A stretch of DNA of 27,462 bases, from positions 1 to 27,462 of the forward strand of contig CAIVND010000238.1 in the NCBI GenBank assembly GCA_903907185.1. The letters are read 5' to 3'. The notes beneath the pieces are model-generated. The model worked only from the letters and a program-made list of their open reading frames with translations, had not been told where the DNA came from and made no database searches. The stretch is from an uncultured Acidimicrobiaceae bacterium (lineage in GTDB: Bacteria > Actinomycetota > Acidimicrobiia > Acidimicrobiales > Bog-793). Both the position numbers and the translations under genes were made by a program. Below, in pieces: positions 23,751-27,462 of the stretch. Numbering within the stretch: the first letter of the stretch is position 1; every line of letters begins with the position of its first letter.

Positions 23751-23920
23751 CTGCAATGCCCGGCCCGTACTCTAGCGAATAGGGACAACGGACCGCTCCC
23801 GGTCGTCACTAGCCGGCTTACTATGGGCGGGTAAAAAGATCCCAGCTCGTTTGCGCACTACTGGTTCTCGTTATCCAAGTTGGCACCATCGGTGTTTCAG
23901 CTGCCGCCGTCTCGAGACCT

Positions 23921-25060
23921 TTGGCAAAAACTCATGCCACAAATGGAAACTTCAATGGGCGATGGAAGGTCACTGACACCGATGGTGCCGTTGGTTACAT
24001 CGTTATCACCAACGAAAATGTGAAGACCGGCAGTTTCGCCGGCCGTCTCGAGGTGCCACCTGGCACGAAGGGGCCCTCTAGCTATCCGATCACTACAGGA
24101 ACTGTGACAGGCAACAACTTTGTGGCGACACTTGAGTATCCGGGTACCGTCATTGGCTACAACGGTTTGGAATTTAGCTATGTCGGTTCGTTCCATGGAA
24201 ACGCGATGTCGATCAAAGTCGAGAACTACCGGGGATGGGTAAAGGGCAAGGTGGTACCGCCCGATACATTGACCCCAGACGGCACTGTCTACAAGGGCTT
24301 CCGTGGGCTTCTCACGATCAAAGGGGAGGTGGATCTCGGTTGTGGGGGATCAGGCGGGACCTGTTCTGCATCAAGCGATGGTCTCGCGGGTGTTGAGGTA
24401 ACCGTCTCAGGCGATGACGACGCGACAGCAACAACGGATCAGGATGGAAAGTGGAGTGTCGATGTTCCCGAGGGCACCTATACCGTCACCCCGACAACTG
24501 ATGGGTTCACCTACGCGCCGGGAGACCGAACGGTGAAGGTCAATAAGAATATGACTATTCCGAAATTTAGCGCCTGTGTCGCAACTACCACCTTGGCAGC
24601 AAGCGTTAAGAGCGGCTTCGGCACGAGTGCTCCACATGCACTGCCTGCTGCCGCCAGGGTCCTGCAATTTGCCGGACAGAGCGTTCCCTGTGCAGCGCAG
24701 GTTGCGGTGGAGTACATCCCCAGCACGCGACATGTTCGAATCGCGTGGATTGCAAACGCGTGGTACTGCGACAAGGCAACCAAGCCGTACTGGAATACCC
24801 GCCAATCAGGTGGCGTCTATTTTCCCAATGAGTTTGGGACGAATAGCAACGATCACGTTGACGTTCAGGCAAATGGCGAGGTCATTATTCATGCGCATCA
24901 CGGGTCCGACGAGGTCGTTCTCGTAGACATCAAACCGGGTGGAAAATCAGCTACTGCCACAGTCTCCGGCAGTGATTTCACCAAGGCATTCGTCAATAAG
25001 GCAAGCGCACATTCGTGCGAACCAAAGAGCGGAACAATAACGCTTAACCCCTCGAGCTAA
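23921..25060 (+). CDS. Secreted protein with carboxypeptidase-regulatory-like domain (5' end uncertain)
   Basis: From TTG at 23921 the frame gives 379 residues: a beta-rich N-terminal domain (about 1-135), then a Cys pair (LGCGGSGGTC), a carboxypeptidase-regulatory/CNA-B-like beta-sandwich (about 150-215; GLAGVEVTVSG...TTDQDGKWSVDVPEGTYTVTP), and a C-terminal domain of about 150 residues with several cysteines. The frame stays open upstream to a TAG at 23810. It there reads VKRSQLVCALLVLV and then a GVSAAAVSRP-like cleavage region, a clear signal peptide, but contains no ATG, GTG or TTG. ATG at 23823 is one frame off. So the real start is either unusual or hidden by a 1-nt indel. Function unknown; the protein is presumably exported. 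It is followed by clpP. Confidence 0.7.
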   Translation: MAKTHATNGNFNGRWKVTDTDGAVGYIVITNENVKTGSFAGRLEVPPGTKGPSSYPITTGTVTGNNFVATLEYPGTVIGYNGLEFSYVGSFHGNAMSIKVENYRGWVKGKVVPPDTLTPDGTVYKGFRGLLTIKGEVDLGCGGSGGTCSASSDGLAGVEVTVSGDDDATATTDQDGKWSVDVPEGTYTVTPTTDGFTYAPGDRTVKVNKNMTIPKFSACVATTTLAASVKSGFGTSAPHALPAAARVLQFAGQSVPCAAQVAVEYIPSTRHVRIAWIANAWYCDKATKPYWNTRQSGGVYFPNEFGTNSNDHVDVQANGEVIIHAHHGSDEVVLVDIKPGGKSATATVSGSDFTKAFVNKASAHSCEPKSGTITLNPSS

Positions 25061-25249
25061 TTCGTATCGAGGACAATCAAATCGGCGATACCGCCGAGAC
25101 TTGATCCGTTGTCATGTGCCAGTTTGGGTGAGTCAAAAACATCAATTCTCGGGCTGGGGATAGCGTCGCTAGACAGCGGTTTCGTGGCGTTTCACCCCAA
25201 TTCTTTGCAAGCCGAGAGGGAATGCATCGCAAGCAGATAACCTAGTGAA

Positions 25250-25870
25250 ATGACTGCAGAGACCAATATGACGCATTTCAATACCTTCAATGCGATTGCC
25301 GGCCAAGACGCCGGGAATCCGGATGTCTACCAGCGCCTCTTAAAAGAGCGGATCATCTTTCTTGGTACCCAGGTCGATCACAACAGTGCCAACCTGATCT
25401 GTGCACAGCTGCTTCTCCTCGAGGCAGAGGATCCGGCACAAGACATCTCGCTCTATATCAACTCGCCGGGAGGCTCTGTTACCGACGGCATGGGGGTATA
25501 TGACACCATGCAGTACATCGCCTGTGATGTCTCTACCATCTGCTTGGGTCTCGCGGCCTCGATGGGGCAGTTCCTTCTCTCTGCAGGAACACCCGGGAAG
25601 CGCTACGCGCTACCGCACTCGCGTATCTTGATGCACCAGCCTTCGGGATCGATGCAGGGTCAGGCTGCCGACATTGCGATTCAGGCCGAGCAGATTATCT
25701 ACACCAAGAGGATCATGGCTGAGCGCACCGCATTTCACACCGGCCAGACTGTCGAGCGTATTGAGGCGGACTCAGATCGAGACAGCTGGTTTACCGCTGC
25801 GGAGGCGCTTGATTATGGGTTTATCGATCGTGTGATCGAACGCTCAGAGCTCGCCACCGTCAAGAGCTAA
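25250..25870 (+). CDS. clpP: ATP-dependent Clp protease proteolytic subunit
   Basis: The 206-residue product has the full serine-peptidase triad: Ser104 in GLAASMGQ, His129 in LMHQPSG, and Asp174 in EADSDRD. It has the family blocks LYINSPGGSV and RYALPHSRI. ClpP forms two heptameric rings that degrade proteins fed by ClpX or ClpC. Actinobacteria generally have two clpP genes side by side followed by clpX; here it stands alone with a convergent secreted-protein gene downstream, so this is probably an extra copy. No Shine-Dalgarno is obvious; TAACCT lies 6 bp before the ATG. A second in-frame ATG lies at codon 7. Confidence 0.93.
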   Translation: MTAETNMTHFNTFNAIAGQDAGNPDVYQRLLKERIIFLGTQVDHNSANLICAQLLLLEAEDPAQDISLYINSPGGSVTDGMGVYDTMQYIACDVSTICLGLAASMGQFLLSAGTPGKRYALPHSRILMHQPSGSMQGQAADIAIQAEQIIYTKRIMAERTAFHTGQTVERIEADSDRDSWFTAAEALDYGFIDRVIERSELATVKS

Positions 25871-25871
25871 C

Positions 25872-25890
25872 AACGGGCTCAACGCTCGTT
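25872..25890. terminator. Stem-loop between convergent clpP and propeller genes
   Basis: AACGGGC (25872-25878) can pair with GCTCGTT (25884-25890), with one G-U pair and a 5-nt loop, right after the clpP stop. It overlaps the stop of the minus-strand gene. A short bidirectional terminator is possible; there is no U-tract. Confidence 0.3.
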
Positions 25891-27451
25891 ACGGCCCCAC
25901 TCCGTCATGGGTGGCGTTGTTTCGCCACATCGGCCATGGTGGGGTGACAAGTGGTGAGTAAGGCAACGGATAACTCAGGAGACGGCCACTTGGTGTGATC
26001 TGCTGTGGACCTCCGCAGATTGCAAAGAGCCGCCAGCCGCTACCTGGACCGTTTCCCGCAATGTTGGCAATTGCGACGGCATTCTGCATTGAACAGTTCG
26101 TAATGGTTTGGGTAAACGAGGTGCCAAAGAGGAACTGACCGTTCGCCCCATCGAGCGGATAGAGCCCTGCTGAGGAGCCAATCAGTACATCGTTACTCCC
26201 GTTTCCAAGAAGATCGGCGATCACCGGTGAGGAGAAGTCCTGACCACCCTGAATCTGTTGTGACCAGATCTGTCGGCCAGTGCCCGTCCACGCGCGAACG
26301 ATCGAAGTTCCCGCTGTCCCTGAGACGCAGGTGACACACCACGAGACGTCAACAACATCGGGTAGTGAGGTACCAGGGAGCGTTCCAATCGCTGGCGAGC
26401 CAAAGGTCGGACCGGTTGTGGTTACCGGCCATCCTGGGAGTTTGGCACCGCTCTTTGCTCGAAATGCATAGAGGCGATAGGAGCCTCGGCGGTAGGGAGG
26501 GGTCTCGCCAAATCCTGTACCGACAACGACAGCCGGCCTCCCGTTTTTTGTAATGACGCCGACCGCGGGACTCGACCAGATGGTCTGGCTCTCGCAGTGC
26601 TGCCACACAATGTGTGGAGCCCGGTCGTGGTACGTGATGTCGTAGATGAACCCACCGAAACAGTGCCCAAGGCCAGATGCGTCACCTCCAATGAAGATGT
26701 CTTTCTGGCGATGCGGTCCTCGCACATGAAAGAGCGCGGCAGAGGACCAGATCGTGTCCTCGGTATCGATGGGAAAGCCGGGTACCAATTTGCCAGTGGG
26801 CGTTAGTGCATAGATATGGTGATCCCACGATCCAAAGACAATGTCTTGCTGCCCACTACCGGTGATGTCGCCAACGACAGGAGTAGCAAAGACGCCCTCG
26901 TCGAAACCGTCTGGTGACGCCCCACCGTTCCACTCATTAAAGATGTCTCGGGTGTGAAATCGAAAGGCGATCTGTCCGTTGGTGCGGAAGGCGATCAATC
27001 CACCCTGTTGTTTGGCTGCGTAGGTCGAGCCGGAGCCGACGATGATGAGCGGCGGCTTGTTTGGACCATGTAGGTAGGCAAGTGTTGGCGTTGATTCAAC
27101 AGCGGTCGGCACACCGGGAACAATGTCAACGGGCTGTGGCCATCCGGGCATGTTTGCACCGGTAACTGCATTGACAATGTAGAGGTACCCGTTTTCGGAG
27201 CCGAACATGACGACCTGCGTGCCGTTCATCGTCGTCACCGTTGGCGAGGAGAGAGCGACGGGGCCGACCGTATCAGTCCATGTCGGCGCCGGAAAACTAA
27301 CTGTTGACAGCGCCCGGGGCGTCGCTGCTTCGACCTGCGGAGCAAGAAGTGGTACGGCCGCGAGTGCGAAGGCGATGAGTGACAGCTGAATAGAACGACG
27401 AGGGAGAGGCAGAAGAGATCGTCCCTTCCGCTGTGTTGACCGCAGCAACAA
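25889..27451 (-). CDS. Secreted beta-propeller protein (FG-GAP/VCBS/PQQ-like repeats)
   Basis: The 520-residue product has a basic N-terminus, a hydrophobic segment (IQLSLIAFALAAVPLLA) and an AxA-type cleavage site (VEAATP), so it should be exported. The rest consists of repeated blade-like units with a SSPxVxD/A-G-D-NGxxDVxxGS pattern: LSSPTVTT, ATPVVGDITGSGQQDIVFGS, SSPAVGVI, GSPAIGT and SSPVIADLLGNGSNDVLIGS. These are typical of FG-GAP/VCBS propellers that bind partners or polysaccharide at the cell surface. The ending WPMWRNNATHDG resembles the PQQ-like/Kelch-type closing motif seen in secreted propellers. The start TTG at 27451 has GAGGG 6 nt upstream, at the very window edge; the frame stays open to the edge, so a farther start cannot be excluded. 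Confidence 0.8.
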   Translation of the reverse strand: MLLRSTQRKGRSLLPLPRRSIQLSLIAFALAAVPLLAPQVEAATPRALSTVSFPAPTWTDTVGPVALSSPTVTTMNGTQVVMFGSENGYLYIVNAVTGANMPGWPQPVDIVPGVPTAVESTPTLAYLHGPNKPPLIIVGSGSTYAAKQQGGLIAFRTNGQIAFRFHTRDIFNEWNGGASPDGFDEGVFATPVVGDITGSGQQDIVFGSWDHHIYALTPTGKLVPGFPIDTEDTIWSSAALFHVRGPHRQKDIFIGGDASGLGHCFGGFIYDITYHDRAPHIVWQHCESQTIWSSPAVGVITKNGRPAVVVGTGFGETPPYRRGSYRLYAFRAKSGAKLPGWPVTTTGPTFGSPAIGTLPGTSLPDVVDVSWCVTCVSGTAGTSIVRAWTGTGRQIWSQQIQGGQDFSSPVIADLLGNGSNDVLIGSSAGLYPLDGANGQFLFGTSFTQTITNCSMQNAVAIANIAGNGPGSGWRLFAICGGPQQITPSGRLLSYPLPYSPLVTPPWPMWRNNATHDGVGP

Positions 27452-27462
27452 CCGTAACCCTC

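Noticed and set aside
1..27462. CRISPR array, transposase, phage or rRNA genes
   Set aside because: No regularly spaced repeats, no transposase or integrase motifs and no rRNA-like segments were seen.

Overview
The window reads as a chromosomal segment of a Gram-positive-type, moderately GC-rich actinobacterium. Pointers are frequent GTG/TTG starts, a membrane-anchored DUF929 thioredoxin-like protein paired with a VKOR protein, a MerR/SoxR regulator with the full [2Fe-2S] cysteine signature, an IclR regulator, and a QueA-like protein coupled to an SDR. The style fits the Acidimicrobiia (Ferrimicrobium/Acidithrix-like), but that placement is inference: there is no rRNA or marker gene here beyond clpP and one tRNA-Leu. 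I see no phage genes, transposase, CRISPR array or rRNA.

Layout. At 1-771 (-) lies the N-terminal part of a MacB/FtsX-type ABC permease running off the left edge. At 980-2507 (+) are two overlapping genes for a predicted extracytoplasmic disulfide-forming pair, DUF929 and VKOR. At 2504-6609 (-) is a YhaN-like AAA ATPase with a YhaO/SbcD-like metallophosphoesterase, joined by an ATGA overlap. At 6747-11560 (+) is a tight four-gene run: GT39-like membrane glycosyltransferase, class-III aminotransferase, a lipoprotein with an alpha/beta-hydrolase fold lacking the catalytic Ser and His, and a MobA/MocA-like nucleotidyltransferase. From 11570 to 14606 are single genes: an ACMSD-type amidohydrolase (-), a cupin (+), a dienelactone hydrolase (-) and a YCII protein (+).

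At 14657-16940 a SoxR-like regulator (-) faces an SDR plus a QueA-like gene (+). Between them is a promoter with a 19-bp spacer and a close match to the enterobacterial soxS SoxR box, so the SDR/QueA-like pair is predicted to respond to redox-active compounds. An aldo/keto reductase (-) follows at 17005-17835.

At 18032-21781 is a small aromatic catabolic locus. A 4-oxalocrotonate-decarboxylase-like and a 2-oxopent-4-enoate-hydratase-like gene (-) diverge from an IclR regulator, a RidA-family (possible 2-aminomuconate deaminase) gene and a cyclase-family (possible kynurenine formamidase) gene (+). Together these match the lower part of a kynurenine/3-hydroxyanthranilate/2-aminomuconate route. 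The ring-cleavage dioxygenase, semialdehyde dehydrogenase and aldolase are not in the window.

The right part holds a glutathione peroxidase (+), an unrecognised acidic protein (-), tRNA-Leu(UAG) with encoded CCA (-), a secreted protein whose signal peptide is out of frame with its only ATG (+), a ClpP peptidase (+), and a secreted beta-propeller (FG-GAP/VCBS-like) protein (-). The items most worth a second look are the SoxR-box/SDR/QueA-like module, the pseudo-hydrolase lipoprotein in the glycosyltransferase operon, the DUF929-VKOR pair, the aminomuconate-type locus with its tandem palindromes, and the frame-broken signal peptide.
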